Assembly (NCBI RefSeq): GCF_023487995.1
Contig: NZ_JAMFKN010000013.1
Location: forward strand, 1-64,000
DNA length: 64,000 nt
From: Thermohalobaculum sediminis
GTDB lineage: Bacteria; Pseudomonadota; Alphaproteobacteria; Rhodobacterales; Rhodobacteraceae
Direction: 5' to 3'
Under the pieces are notes generated by a model. That model had not been told where the DNA came from. It searched no databases and saw only the letters and a list, made by a program, of their open reading frames with translations. Both the position numbers and the translations under genes were made by a program. This document shows, piece by piece, positions 46,488 through 55,354 of this stretch (positions are counted from its first letter, which is position 1; the number at the start of each line of letters is the position of its first letter).

Positions 46488-47093
46488 ATGCAGGGAGCGA
46501 AAGTGAGCGTGGATCGACGTGCCGCGACATCGCCGGCAGGCGGCCGCGTCCTCGCGCGCTCGGTGGTCCTGATCGGGTTGATGGGCGCGGGCAAGAGCTC
46601 GGTCGGCCAGCGCCTGGCCGAGCGCCTGGGCGTCCGCTTCGCAGATTCCGACGCGGAGATTGAGCGCGCCGCCGCCATGACCATCCCCGAGATCTTCGAG
46701 CGCTATGGCGAGCCCCACTTCCGCGACGGCGAGCGGCGCGTGATCGCGCGCCTGCTGCACGAGCCGCCGATGGTGCTGGCGACGGGCGGCGGCGCCTTCA
46801 TGAACGCCGAGACGCGGGCGCTGATCGGGGAGCTGGGCATCAGCGTGTGGCTCAAGGCCGACCTCGACCTCCTGGTCGCGCGGACTGCAGGGCGCACCCA
46901 CCGGCCGCTGCTGAATCGCGGCAACCCGCGCGAGATCCTGGCGGGGCTGATCCGCGAGCGCTACCCGGTCTACGAGACGGCCGCGGTCACGGTCGAGAGC
47001 GAGGCCGGGCTGAGCCATGACGACATGGCGTCGCGCATCATCGCGGCGCTCGAGGCACATGGCGCGCTGACCGGCGTGCCGCAGGAGAAGTGA
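46488..47093 (+). CDS. aroK: Shikimate kinase
   Basis: A 201-residue kinase for step five of the shikimate pathway. The P-loop is G-L-M-G-A-G-K-S-S (about 30-38), followed by D-S-D-A-E-I-E and the substrate-binding G-G-G-A-F near residue 103. ATG 46488 follows GGGAGGGAC; a GTG at 46443 would add 15 residues. aroB starts 8 bp downstream, so aroK-aroB form an operon as is usual. Confidence 0.93.
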   Translation: MQGAKVSVDRRAATSPAGGRVLARSVVLIGLMGAGKSSVGQRLAERLGVRFADSDAEIERAAAMTIPEIFERYGEPHFRDGERRVIARLLHEPPMVLATGGGAFMNAETRALIGELGISVWLKADLDLLVARTAGRTHRPLLNRGNPREILAGLIRERYPVYETAAVTVESEAGLSHDDMASRIIAALEAHGALTGVPQEK

Positions 47094-47100
47094 GACGGGC

Positions 47101-48216
47101 ATGGAAACGGTTCGGGTGGGCCTGGGCGCGCGGAGCTACGACATCCTGATCGGCCCCGGCCTGATCGGACGGGCGGGGGCGCTGATCGGGCCCCGCCTCG
47201 CGCGGCCCTTCGTGGCGATCGTGACCGACGAGACGGTGGCGGGGCTGCATCTGGAGCCGCTGCGCGCGGCGCTGGCGGCCGAGGGGGTGGCCAGCGAGGC
47301 GATCATCCTGCCGCCGGGCGAGGCCACGAAGTCGATGGCGAATGTCACGCTGGTGGTCGAGCGTCTGCTGGAGCTGAGGGTCGAGCGCGACGACCTTGTG
47401 GTCGCGCTGGGGGGCGGCGTGATCGGCGACCTCGCGGGTTTCGCGGCCGCGATCCTGCGCCGCGGCGTGGGCTTCGTGCAGGTGCCGACGACGCTGCTCG
47501 CGCAGGTCGACAGCTCGGTCGGCGGCAAGACAGGGGTGAATTCGGCGCATGGCAAGAACCTGATCGGTGCCTTCCATCAGCCCCGGCTGGTGCTGGCGGA
47601 TATCGACGTGCTGGGAACCCTGCCACCGCGCGAGCTGCTGGCGGGCTATGCCGAGGTGGTGAAATACGGGCTTCTGGGCGATGCGGCCTTCTTCGAGTGG
47701 CTGGAGACGCATGGGCCGGATCTGAGGGACGGCGATGCGCTCGCGCGGCTCCACGCGGTGCGGCGGTCCTGCGAGATGAAGGCCGAGATCGTCGCGCACG
47801 ACGAGCACGAGCGCGGCGACCGGGCACTGCTGAACCTCGGCCACACCTTCGGGCACGCGCTGGAGGCCGCGACGGGGTATTCGGCCCGGCTGCTGCATGG
47901 CGAAGGGGTGGCGATCGGGATGGCGCTGGCCTTCGATGTCTCGGCCCGGATGGGGCTGTGCCCGCAGGAGGCGCCGAGCCGGGTGGCGGCGCATCTGGAA
48001 GCGATGGGGATGCGGCGCAGGCTCGCCGACATTCCCGGCCCGCTGCCGGACGCCGAGGGGCTGATCGACCTGATGGGACAGGACAAGAAGGTGCGGCAGG
48101 GGCGACTGACCTTCATCCTGGTGCGCGGGATCGGCGAGGCCTTCGTCACGCGCGATGCCGACATGGCCGTGGTACGGGCGGTGCTGGAGGACGGGCTGGC
48201 CGCGCGCGCCGCCTGA
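47101..48216 (+). CDS. aroB: 3-Dehydroquinate synthase
   Basis: A 371-residue NAD-dependent, metal-dependent cyclase that converts DAHP to 3-dehydroquinate. Landmarks are G-G-G-V-I-G-D-L-A-G-F (NAD loop), Q-V-D-S-S-V-G-G-K-T-G-V-N, and the metal ligands in G-H-T-F-G-H-A-L-E and H-G-E-G-V-A. Length is typical. Second gene of the aroK-aroB operon. Confidence 0.95.
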   Translation: METVRVGLGARSYDILIGPGLIGRAGALIGPRLARPFVAIVTDETVAGLHLEPLRAALAAEGVASEAIILPPGEATKSMANVTLVVERLLELRVERDDLVVALGGGVIGDLAGFAAAILRRGVGFVQVPTTLLAQVDSSVGGKTGVNSAHGKNLIGAFHQPRLVLADIDVLGTLPPRELLAGYAEVVKYGLLGDAAFFEWLETHGPDLRDGDALARLHAVRRSCEMKAEIVAHDEHERGDRALLNLGHTFGHALEAATGYSARLLHGEGVAIGMALAFDVSARMGLCPQEAPSRVAAHLEAMGMRRRLADIPGPLPDAEGLIDLMGQDKKVRQGRLTFILVRGIGEAFVTRDADMAVVRAVLEDGLAARAA

Positions 48217-48422
48217 GCGTCGGGGCGGCACGAGCCCGCCCATCGAGGGCAGGCCCGCGCCTTCGCCGCTGCGCGCCGAGCCGGGGCGTTGCCCAGGCGT
48301 TCTCGTCTATCGTGATGCATGCGCGCCGCCGCTGCGGGGTTGCGCTTCCGGCGGTCCATGTCGTGCAGTGCCGGGGGCCTTGCTGGGCCTCGGCGTGCCA
48401 GGTGCCGCGCATCTTCATCGGG

Positions 48423-48443
48423 GCCCCGGGCCGAGCCCGGGGC
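48423..48443. terminator. Hairpin between convergent aroB and radical SAM genes
   Basis: A perfect 9-bp stem GCCCCGGGC / GCCCGGGGC with a CGA loop, lying 40 bp from the end of the radical SAM gene. No T-run. The rest of the 269-bp gap shows nothing else. Confidence 0.4.
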
Positions 48444-48485
48444 AGCGCAGGGTTCGGCGGCGGTTCCGGTCGGTGCGGCCCGGCC

Positions 48486-49445
48486 TCAACCCGAGCAGCT
48501 TGCCCCGCCCAGAACGCAGAACTTCGCGCAGTGGGGGTGGTTGAGGGCGATCGGGCGGGCGGCCTCGGCCAGCGTGCGGCCTAGCTCGAACTGCGGGTCG
48601 TAGGCGAGCAGGGTGCAGGCGAGCACCGAGGGAGCTTCGGCGCCCCGGCGCTTCGCCACCATTCGGGCGTTCGAACACATCACGCTGTCGGGGTGCTTGT
48701 GCAGGATGCCCCAGCAGCTTTCGGTGATCTCGGGCACCTCGACGCCTTCGTCCATCTCGGGGAACAGCACGCAGGCCAATGGACTGGCCGCGTCGATGGC
48801 GAAGCCCTCGGCGGCGAAGAGGCGGGCATAGCCGGCGCGGGCGTGGGCCTCGGTCTCGCCCCAGACGGTTCGGCCGGCGACCGCCATGCGGATGCCCGCG
48901 TCCCTGAGCCAGCGCATCCCCTCGACGGTCTTGGCGAAGCTGCCGGTCCCGCGCTCCTCGTCATGGCGCTCGGCGCTCCAGTGGTCGAGCGAGACGCGCA
49001 GCGTCAGGTGCGCGCCGAAGCGGCGGGCGAGGTCGGCGAGCCCGCGGCGCATGCCCGCGCGCATCATCGGTCGCATGGCGTTCGTCAGGATCAGCACCTC
49101 GTGGCCCGCCTCGAGCGCGGCCTCGGCCATGCCGATCATCTCGGGGTTCATGAAGGGCTCGCCGCCGGTGAAGCCGATCTCGCGCACCGGCAGGCGGTCG
49201 CGCGCGATCTCGGCGAGATAGCCCTCGACCTCGGCGCGGGTGAGGTAGGCCAGCGCGTCATTCGATGGCGAGGAGAGGATGTAGCAGTTGCGGCACTCGA
49301 TGTTGCAGAGCGTGCCGGTGTTGAACCAGAGCGTCTCGAGCGCACGCAGGCCGACCTTTGCGCGCCGCTCGCCCTTCGCGGTCCACTCCGGGTCGCGGAA
49401 CTTGCCGAGCGGTGCCGCCTGCGCTGCCGCGGTCTGATCGTTCAT
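48486..49445 (-). CDS. Radical SAM protein with Cys-rich C-terminus
   Basis: A 319-residue radical SAM enzyme. The cluster motif C-N-I-E-C-R-N-C (Cys47, 51, 54) is canonical C-x3-C-x2-C, followed by the G-G-E-P-F SAM-binding motif near residue 95. The C-terminal half holds further cysteines (C-W-G-I, V-M-C-S-N, L-A-C-T, H-C-A-K-F-C, S-C-S-G), suggesting an auxiliary iron-sulfur cluster. It resembles the peptide-modifying or maturase type with no partner gene visible. Its start lies 300 bp from the integrase, at the edge of the second mobile region. Substrate unknown. Confidence 0.82.
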   Translation of the reverse strand: MNDQTAAAQAAPLGKFRDPEWTAKGERRAKVGLRALETLWFNTGTLCNIECRNCYILSSPSNDALAYLTRAEVEGYLAEIARDRLPVREIGFTGGEPFMNPEMIGMAEAALEAGHEVLILTNAMRPMMRAGMRRGLADLARRFGAHLTLRVSLDHWSAERHDEERGTGSFAKTVEGMRWLRDAGIRMAVAGRTVWGETEAHARAGYARLFAAEGFAIDAASPLACVLFPEMDEGVEVPEITESCWGILHKHPDSVMCSNARMVAKRRGAEAPSVLACTLLAYDPQFELGRTLAEAARPIALNHPHCAKFCVLGGASCSG

Positions 49446-49748
49446 GGTCGTCCCTCGCCTGACGCTACGGCTCTCAGTTGGCCGCGCGCGGCGATGAAGT
49501 CAAACGGCTTCGCGCTCACAACCGATTGAAATCGGGCGCCGAAATGTTTCAGACGTGAAGGGGAGGTGGAGCGGGTAGCGTGCTTCGAACTATCTATCAA
49601 GGTGGAACGGTTTTGATCACGGTTGATTGGAAAAAAACATGTCAAGACATGTGCTTGACAGTGGTTTGCCTCTTGCAATGCCATGCACCCGCCCCCATTC
49701 TCATCCAACCCAAGTCAAGACATTGGGGTGGATAGAAAGGTGGACGAA
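49446..49748. other. Left flank of the integrase module
   Basis: GC content drops here compared with the core on the left. There is a GC-poor stretch around 49590-49660 with an inverted repeat (listed separately) and TTGACA at 49655, a candidate -35 element. I cannot see a tRNA or a recognisable attachment core. Confidence 0.5.
49637..49652. promoter_or_regulatory. Inverted repeat upstream of integrase
   Basis: ACATGTC-AA-GACATGT is a perfect 7-bp dyad with a two-base centre, 97 bp before the integrase ATG and overlapping the -35 candidate TTGACA (49655-49660) at its edge. It looks like an operator. Confidence 0.5.
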
Positions 49749-50900
49749 ATGCGTCCAATCAACAAGCTCACCGACCGCGCGGCCCGGACCGCGGCCCCCG
49801 GGAAGTACAATGACGGGGCCGGTCTCTGGCTTGTGAAGCGCTCCGATGGCGGCGCGCAATGGGTGGTCAGAATCGCGATCCATGGTCGACGCCGTGAAAT
49901 GGGGCTGGGAAGCCTCTCCGAGGTTTCACTCAAGGAGGCGCGCGAAGCAGCACGATCGGCCCGGGCGCAGGCGCGGAGCGGTGTCGACCCGATCAGGGAG
50001 CGCCAGCGCCGGCGTCGTGAAGCCGAGGGTGCCGCGCACACTCTCGCGGAAGTGACCTCCGACTGCTTTGCTGCACGCAAATCCTCCCTCAAGAACGAGG
50101 GAAAGGCGGCCCGCTGGATGGGCCCGCTCGAATGCCACGTTCTTCCGCGGCTTGGCGAGTTTCCCGTTGCAGAGATCGACCAGAACGGCATTCGCGATGT
50201 GTTGGGGCCGATCTGGCACGAAAAACCTGCCGTCGCGAAAAAGGCGATCGAGCGGCTGGGGGTTGTTCTACGCCATGCCGCCGCTCTCGGCCTCGATGTC
50301 GACATTCAGGCGGTCGCCAAGGCGAAGGCGCTGCTTGGCAAGCCTCGTCACGAGGTCCGGCATTACCCGTCTCTTCCCTGGCCAAGAGTGCCGGAATTCT
50401 ACGCCTCGCTCGGCGACGGCGCGACTCAGCTCGCGATGCGGCTCCTGATCCTGACGGCGGCGCGATCGGGAGAGATCCGGTTGATGCGGGAAGAGGAGCT
50501 CTCGGGGGATCTCTGGATCGTCCCGGCAGAGAGGATGAAGGGCGGCATCGAACACCGGGTTCCGCTCTCGGACGAGGCGCTGCGGGTCGTCGAGGCGGCG
50601 CGGCAGCAGGCCCGAAACGGGTACCTGTTTCCGGGGCAGCGAGCGAAGCCGATCTCGGACATGACGCTGACCGCGCTGATGAAGCGTCGGGGGATGGAGG
50701 AAAGACCGCATGGGTTTCGGTCGTCTTTCCGGACGTGGTGCGCCGAGGCCACCGATACACCCCGCGAGATCGCCGAGACGGCACTGGCACATGTGTCCGG
50801 GGGGAAGGTTGAGCTCTCCTATCGCCGGACCGATTACCTCGAACACAGACGGGCCCTGATGCAGCGATGGGCCGATCACGTGACACGGAGGATGGAATGA
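49749..50900 (+). CDS. int: Tyrosine-type site-specific integrase (phage/ICE-like)
   Basis: A 383-residue integrase of the P4-like group: an N-terminal arm-binding DUF4102 domain (residues 1-85, with D-G-A-G-L-W-L), a central core-binding domain to about 190, and a catalytic domain. Catalytic residues are Arg in A-A-R-S-G-E-I-R, H-G-F-R-S-S-F-R, His in L-A-H-V-S-G-G and Tyr in R-T-D-Y-L-E. ATG 49749 follows AAAGGTGG; an ATG at 49683 lacks a ribosome site. It opens the mobile module and overlaps the next gene by four bases. Confidence 0.9.
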   Translation: MRPINKLTDRAARTAAPGKYNDGAGLWLVKRSDGGAQWVVRIAIHGRRREMGLGSLSEVSLKEAREAARSARAQARSGVDPIRERQRRRREAEGAAHTLAEVTSDCFAARKSSLKNEGKAARWMGPLECHVLPRLGEFPVAEIDQNGIRDVLGPIWHEKPAVAKKAIERLGVVLRHAAALGLDVDIQAVAKAKALLGKPRHEVRHYPSLPWPRVPEFYASLGDGATQLAMRLLILTAARSGEIRLMREEELSGDLWIVPAERMKGGIEHRVPLSDEALRVVEAARQQARNGYLFPGQRAKPISDMTLTALMKRRGMEERPHGFRSSFRTWCAEATDTPREIAETALAHVSGGKVELSYRRTDYLEHRRALMQRWADHVTRRME

Positions 50901-51511
50901 ACGGGTTCGCACCGTCGGATAATGATTGGCGGACGCCAGTCGAGGTTTTCGAGGCCGCAGGGAAAGGCGGGACGGACAAAGGTGATCCGACCCGGCTGAT
51001 CGGGCGCCTGAGAAGTGGCGAGCCACTTTCAGAGCTAGAGCGGGAGGCGTTGGCGATGACGCTGGAAGGCGCGCTACCGCCGAAAAAGAAGCGTGGGCGT
51101 CCTAGGAAGAGGAGCAAAGATCGTGGCCCAACTTGGTTGGCTGCAAAGCTCCACTCAGAGATTGAAATCGCTCGCCTGAGTGCACAGGACACAGCCGAGC
51201 GTAAGGGCCGCAAGCCCCGCGCAGCCCGCGGCTGGGCGGACGAGCTCAGACTGGACGTGGCGCGCCACTATCGCCTCCCGATCGATGATCTCGAAGACGC
51301 TGATCGTGACGAACTCCGCAAGGAGCGCGCCCTTCGCTTCTTGAAGCGCCCGCTGTCCTTCGAGGGACCGGCACAAGACGCCCGAGCACTCGTCTCGAAG
51401 ATGTTTGCGGTCTGGGCAGCGCCCGAGCAGCCTAAGGTCTGGTTCAAAGTCGGTCGATATGACCACGGCACAAAGTCAATCACGAAAATGAGCGCTCTAA
51501 AGTCCGATTAG
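50897..51511 (+). CDS. Unknown protein with an AT-hook-like motif
   Basis: A 204-residue basic protein of no recognised family. Residues about 63-74 read K-K-K-R-G-R-P-R-K-R-S-K, whose core R-G-R-P is that of an AT-hook minor-groove DNA-binding motif. Two charged helical regions follow. The ATG overlaps the integrase stop (ATGA), so it is co-translated with the integrase and may act with it, for example as an accessory DNA-binding or regulatory protein; that is inference. Confidence 0.65.
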   Translation: MNGFAPSDNDWRTPVEVFEAAGKGGTDKGDPTRLIGRLRSGEPLSELEREALAMTLEGALPPKKKRGRPRKRSKDRGPTWLAAKLHSEIEIARLSAQDTAERKGRKPRAARGWADELRLDVARHYRLPIDDLEDADRDELRKERALRFLKRPLSFEGPAQDARALVSKMFAVWAAPEQPKVWFKVGRYDHGTKSITKMSALKSD

Positions 51512-51624
51512 TCGGATTGGATCGTTAGGCCTCTTCCCTGGCAGCCTATCCCCATCGGAAACCTTGGGGATCGGCGCCATGCGATCGCATGCCGGTCTCC
51601 CCGACAGCCAGAGGAGAGACGGCC

Positions 51625-51828
51625 ATGCGCTATCTCACGCTCGATGATCTCCGCGGGAAACTTGGAGGACGATCGCGAAACGCGATCTTCGCCGACATCG
51701 ACCGTGGCCTCCTTCCAAGACCGATCAAGCTCAACCAGAGCCACGGCGGCCGAAACTACTGGCTCGAAAGCGAAGTCGACGAGGCCATGGCGCGTCTGTC
51801 GGAAGCCGGACGGGAGGCATCCCGATGA
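51625..51828 (+). CDS. AlpA-type excisionase/regulator
   Basis: A 67-residue MerR/AlpA-like helix-turn-helix protein. The start L-T-L-D-D-L-R-G-K-L-G-G-R-S-R-N-A-I-F and the R-G-L-L-P-R-P-I-K-L segment are the family pattern. AlpA proteins act as excisionases or activators for P4-like elements. ATG 51625 follows AGAGGAGAG. It overlaps the following short ORF by four bases. Confidence 0.85.
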   Translation: MRYLTLDDLRGKLGGRSRNAIFADIDRGLLPRPIKLNQSHGGRNYWLESEVDEAMARLSEAGREASR

Positions 51829-51968
51829 GCACCCACGACCCTGAGACGTCGGCCGAGCGTGCGCCGGCATCAGCCGAGACCATGGCGCCCGATCCTTCGG
51901 TGCCAGTCCGCAGGCCCGACGGTGACCAATCCGGTCGCGACCCCGTATGCGGCATGTCCCCGCCCTGA
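51825..51968 (+). CDS. Short hypothetical protein coupled to alpA
   Basis: A 47-residue hydrophilic protein (M-S-T-H-D-P-E-T-S-A-E-R) starting at the ATGA overlap with alpA. Pro, Ala and charged residues dominate, and no domain is seen. Support is only the overlap and coding-like composition. Confidence 0.4.
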   Translation: MSTHDPETSAERAPASAETMAPDPSVPVRRPDGDQSGRDPVCGMSPP

Positions 51969-52057
51969 CATCCCCTAAGAACACTGGATCGACGAAGGCG
52001 CAGCCGGACGCGGGACGGTCTCCCGCAACCTCATGTACGAACTCGAGGAGCACTGAG

Positions 52058-52627
52058 ATGCATTTTCCAACGAAGCCCAGCGGAGCACCTTATCTCCGAA
52101 TCGAAGGCAACACCGGCCAATTTACGCTCCCGATGTCGGACGGGACCAAGAGATCACTGGATCCGACCGGGATAATCCTCGATCTCGACATCGCTAATGC
52201 CGTCCAAGGTTGGCTCTGTGTCGATGAGCAGGGGGCGAACTGGGTTCCACTCACGACCCGAGATGGCTGGGCGAAAACGCCCGCTCCGTCTCCCGATCAT
52301 GCACCCGGCGTGAGCCTCGACCTCATGAGCGACGCGTTCCCCGAGCCGAAGGTGCGGCGGCTCCGCGCGAGCTCGCGCGCGGTGACGACCTTCATCGCCG
52401 GCGTCGCCAACACGGCCGGCGACATCCCAGCGGGAAAGGCCGTGCGGGTTCGGATCACCGGGGTCCAGCTGGTCAAGATCGGTCGCGGCACGTCCGTCGA
52501 CCTGAGCTTCGAGGTCATGCCGCGCGACGAATGGCCCGACCTCGCAAGCTTCGATCGCGATCCCGGTGGGCCGTCCACGACGCCGAGCTCCGCGTCCGGC
52601 GACGGCGAGCGCGATGAACTCTTCTGA
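52058..52627 (+). CDS. Hypothetical protein upstream of the replication protein
   Basis: A 189-residue protein. The middle (V-R-V-R-I-T-G-V-Q-L-V-K-I-G-R-G-T-S-V-D-L) looks like strands of a beta-barrel, and the tail is Gly/Ser/Pro/Asp-rich, ending D-E-L-F, as in single-stranded-DNA-binding proteins. An OB-fold or SSB-like role beside a replication gene is a guess. Start ATG follows GAGGAGC. Confidence 0.5.
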   Translation: MHFPTKPSGAPYLRIEGNTGQFTLPMSDGTKRSLDPTGIILDLDIANAVQGWLCVDEQGANWVPLTTRDGWAKTPAPSPDHAPGVSLDLMSDAFPEPKVRRLRASSRAVTTFIAGVANTAGDIPAGKAVRVRITGVQLVKIGRGTSVDLSFEVMPRDEWPDLASFDRDPGGPSTTPSSASGDGERDELF

Positions 52628-52738
52628 TCGTGCCTGTGGGCAAAAGTGCCCCCTCGGCCCGGACCCGCGGTGCTTCGGGTGGAGCGGCCAGGGGGCACCC
52701 CTGCGGACCGTGGCTGTGAGACGTGGCGAGGGCAGCTG

Positions 52739-54796
52739 ATGTGGTTCCCCAACTTGGAGTCTCAGCACTACTGGCAGGCCGCGGGGCATGCGGAAATCTA
52801 CGCAGCCGCCGTCGAGATGTTCGGTGAGCCCAACCGCGAGCACTCGACGCCCGAAGACTTGCGGTTCGGCACGCGCGGATCGAAATCCGTCGCGCTGACG
52901 GGTGCGAAGCGCGGGCAGTGGTACGATCACGAGGAAGGCAAGGGAGGCTACCTTCCGGTCGCCCACGACGACCTCGCGAAGCACCTTGGCGTAGCTGGAA
53001 AGCCGGTGGCGCTCGGACGCGGAACTGGCCCAAGCCCACACAGTGCCGCGGAGGCAACTGGTGCCGCGAGCGACGCGCAGGGTGGCACGGGTGAACGGGA
53101 AGCACGTGCGCGTGCCTTGTGGGAACGCTGCGTGCAAATTCCCGGCACGATCGCGCAGACGTACCTGGAAGCCCGCGCGATCAACACGCGGGTGCCCCCG
53201 GACCGGGTCGCATTCCATCCGTCCGCTCTCGACGGGAAGCCCTGCTGCGTGTTCCGCGTGACGGATCGTGCCGGCGAAACCGTCGCGGTTCAACGCGTGC
53301 CGCTCCTGGCGGACGGCTCCGACCGCGATCGGAGCCTCGGCAAGAAGTCACTTGGCCCGATCGGTTCCGGCTTTTTCGAGCTGAGCGACCCGGACCCGAA
53401 GATCGACCTCGTCACGGAGGGCCCGGAAGACGCGCTCGCGGTTTGGTGCGCCCTCAAGGAGCACGGAGGGGCCCCGAGCCTGCGCGTTGTCGCGATGTGC
53501 GGCCAGCGGTGGCGCCAGGCGGCGGACGCATTCCCCGGGGCGGTGTTCATCGCCGACAGCGATAGCGTCGTTGCCGCCAGTGCCGCGGCGATCTCATGCC
53601 AGGGGCGGGTGCTGAATCCATCGCCCCACAAGGACGCGAACGACCTCCTGATCGCCGAGGGACCGTTTGCCCTGGCAGAACGGCTCAGGAAGGCACCGAG
53701 AGCGAAAGGGGAGAAGACGGCGGAGGCGTGCGGTGCCTCGCCGCGACCCCGGCTTTGGTTGCGGGATGCGGCGCCCGTGCTCGAGAACCTCGACGCCGTG
53801 AAGGGCTGGCTGCCAAGGCGCGGGATTGCGACCCTCTACGGCCCGCCGGGCGCGGGCAAGACATGGCTTGCACTCGACATGGCCGCCCACATTGCCGCCC
53901 GCGTGCCGTGGCACGGTCTACGCGTGAAAGGCGGTGCCGTCGTCTATGTCGCCTTCGAGGGGACGGCCGGCATGCAGAATCGCCTCGTGCCCCTCCGCGC
54001 TCGTGTCGGCGACGCGCCTCTCGTCGTTCTGCAAGGGGGTGTTGACCTCTGTGATCCCGCCTCTGTCGCCGCCCTGATCGCGGAGATCCGGGACATCGAG
54101 AAAGTGATCGATGAACCGGTCGCCCAAGTATGGATCGACACCCTTGCCCGCGCCATGGGCGGGCAGGACGAGAACGCACCGGATGGCATGGGGCGCGCGC
54201 TGGCCGGCGCGAGCCGCATCGAGGCGGCGATCGGCGGGCTTATCGTCCTCGTGCACCACACTGGCAAGGATACCTCGCGCGGCGCGCGCGGGCACTCCTC
54301 GCTCAAGGCCGCCGTCGATGCGGAGATCGAGGTTGCGCGGGACGACGACATCATCATCGCGACCGCCAGCAAGCAGCGGAACGGCGCGGATGGGGCGACA
54401 TTCTGCTTCCGCCTCCAAACTGTCCCGCTCGGCCTGGACCGGGATGGCGAGGCCGTCACGACATGCGTCGTCGCGCCGCTCGATGCCGATGAGCTCGCGA
54501 AGGTCGACGACCCGAAAGGGGCGAAACCCTCGCGAGTGCAGCAGGCCGTGCTCGAGGCCCTCGAGCAGTTCGTGAACGACCAGGGGAAGGGCGCTGAAGG
54601 GGAGGCCGGCTCGCCGACAACGCGCGGCGCCGGGGCGGTTGAGATCGACGAGTTCCTCAAGTTCGCGGTGGATCGAGGGGTATCTCAGGCCAGGACGCCC
54701 GGGGACCAGCGAAAGGTGATCCGTCGCGTCATCGAGGAGCTCGTCCGCGCAGGCCGGGTCCGACGCGAGGACACGCGGATCTCCGTCCTGTTCTGA
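52739..54796 (+). CDS. Toprim plus RepA-like AAA ATPase replication protein (primase-helicase type)
   Basis: A 685-residue protein. An N-terminal region (about 1-110) has H-E-E-G-K-G-G-Y, and a Toprim-like segment near 220-300 includes V-T-E-G-P-E-D-A-L-A and a later F-I-A-D-S-D. The C-terminal ATPase has Walker A G-P-P-G-A-G-K-T (about 368-375), Walker B-like V-W-I-D-T-L-A and V-L-V-H-H-T-G-K. This is the design of RepA/DnaB-like helicases in phages and plasmid-like elements. ATG 52739 follows CGAGGGCAG. The C-terminal 60 residues look like a winged helix (R-V-I-E-E-L-V-R-A-G-R-V). Confidence 0.85.
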   Translation: MWFPNLESQHYWQAAGHAEIYAAAVEMFGEPNREHSTPEDLRFGTRGSKSVALTGAKRGQWYDHEEGKGGYLPVAHDDLAKHLGVAGKPVALGRGTGPSPHSAAEATGAASDAQGGTGEREARARALWERCVQIPGTIAQTYLEARAINTRVPPDRVAFHPSALDGKPCCVFRVTDRAGETVAVQRVPLLADGSDRDRSLGKKSLGPIGSGFFELSDPDPKIDLVTEGPEDALAVWCALKEHGGAPSLRVVAMCGQRWRQAADAFPGAVFIADSDSVVAASAAAISCQGRVLNPSPHKDANDLLIAEGPFALAERLRKAPRAKGEKTAEACGASPRPRLWLRDAAPVLENLDAVKGWLPRRGIATLYGPPGAGKTWLALDMAAHIAARVPWHGLRVKGGAVVYVAFEGTAGMQNRLVPLRARVGDAPLVVLQGGVDLCDPASVAALIAEIRDIEKVIDEPVAQVWIDTLARAMGGQDENAPDGMGRALAGASRIEAAIGGLIVLVHHTGKDTSRGARGHSSLKAAVDAEIEVARDDDIIIATASKQRNGADGATFCFRLQTVPLGLDRDGEAVTTCVVAPLDADELAKVDDPKGAKPSRVQQAVLEALEQFVNDQGKGAEGEAGSPTTRGAGAVEIDEFLKFAVDRGVSQARTPGDQRKVIRRVIEELVRAGRVRREDTRISVLF

Positions 54797-54838
54797 GCGG
54801 GACCGGGATCTGGCGGGATATATCCCGGCCGGTCCCGC
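54797..54838. repeat. Compound hairpin directly after the replication gene
   Basis: Outer arms GCGGGACCGG (54797-54806) and CCGGTCCCGC (54829-54838) enclose a perfect 14-bp palindrome CGGGATATATCCCG (54814-54827). The outer stem begins one base after the stop codon. It could be a terminator or part of an origin. Confidence 0.75.
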
Positions 54839-54845
54839 GGGACTT

Positions 54846-54880
54846 GGGACCGGGACCCTATAGAGAGGAATCCCGGTCCC
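54846..54880. repeat. Second hairpin sharing the GGGACCGGG arm
   Basis: Perfect 10-bp arms GGGACCGGGA (54846-54855) and TCCCGGTCCC (54871-54880) with a 15-base AT-containing loop (CCCTATAGAGAGGAA). The arm motif is the same as in the hairpin at 54797, so alternative pairings are possible. Confidence 0.75.
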
Positions 54881-55120
54881 CCTTCCCCCTTGGAGAACCC
54901 CCATCCCCCGCGCACCGCGCGGCGGTGGTGGCTGTCTCACGTCACGGGACCTCTGACCTGCGGCCTTCGGCCTTGGTCCTCGGTCCCTTCGAGGCGGGCA
55001 TTCTCGCGGTGTCCCTGTCCGAGGGCGTGGGCGCTGGTGCGGCAGAAACGCAGCACGCGCTCGATGAGTCTGCCTTTGGAGAGATTAGACGACGGGGCAA
55101 TGCCGACAGTGGACCGCCGT
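54881..55120. other. Gap after the double hairpin
   Basis: No supported gene on either strand. The sequence is C-rich at first (CCCCCTTCCCCCTTGG) and otherwise unremarkable. It is a place to look for an origin or promoter, but I saw no clear iterons. Confidence 0.4.
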
Positions 55121-55354
55121 CTATTTGGAGTGCTGCTCGCCCGGGAAGAGGTTCTCGCGCTCGACCGCGGCGATCACCATCGCGAGCAGGTTCGGCGGAA
55201 GCAATCCAGGGCCCGACTCCCGAAAGTGCGCATTGAGTGCCAAGAGTTCATCCATTGTCAGGCGCGGGATGAGTTCATTCCAGTATTTGCCATGATCGGG
55301 CTCTCGCCGCCTCATCTCGAGGCGTCGGACGCGCTGGTCAAGCCTGGAGGCCAT
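55121..55354 (-). CDS. Small hypothetical protein
   Basis: A 77-residue, charged, helical protein (M-A-S-R-L-D-Q-R-V-R-R-L-E-M) overlapping the end of the DUF5681 gene by 17 bp. The start at ATG 55354 was preferred over an upstream TTG. No domain recognised; co-transcribed with the DUF5681 gene. Confidence 0.5.
   Translation of the reverse strand: MASRLDQRVRRLEMRRREPDHGKYWNELIPRLTMDELLALNAHFRESGPGLLPPNLLAMVIAAVERENLFPGEQHSK

Noticed and set aside
49755-50900. Integrase assigned to the tRNA-Leu island
   Set aside because: It lies 18 kb away across intact core genes and opens its own module; the tRNA island has only an AlpA remnant.
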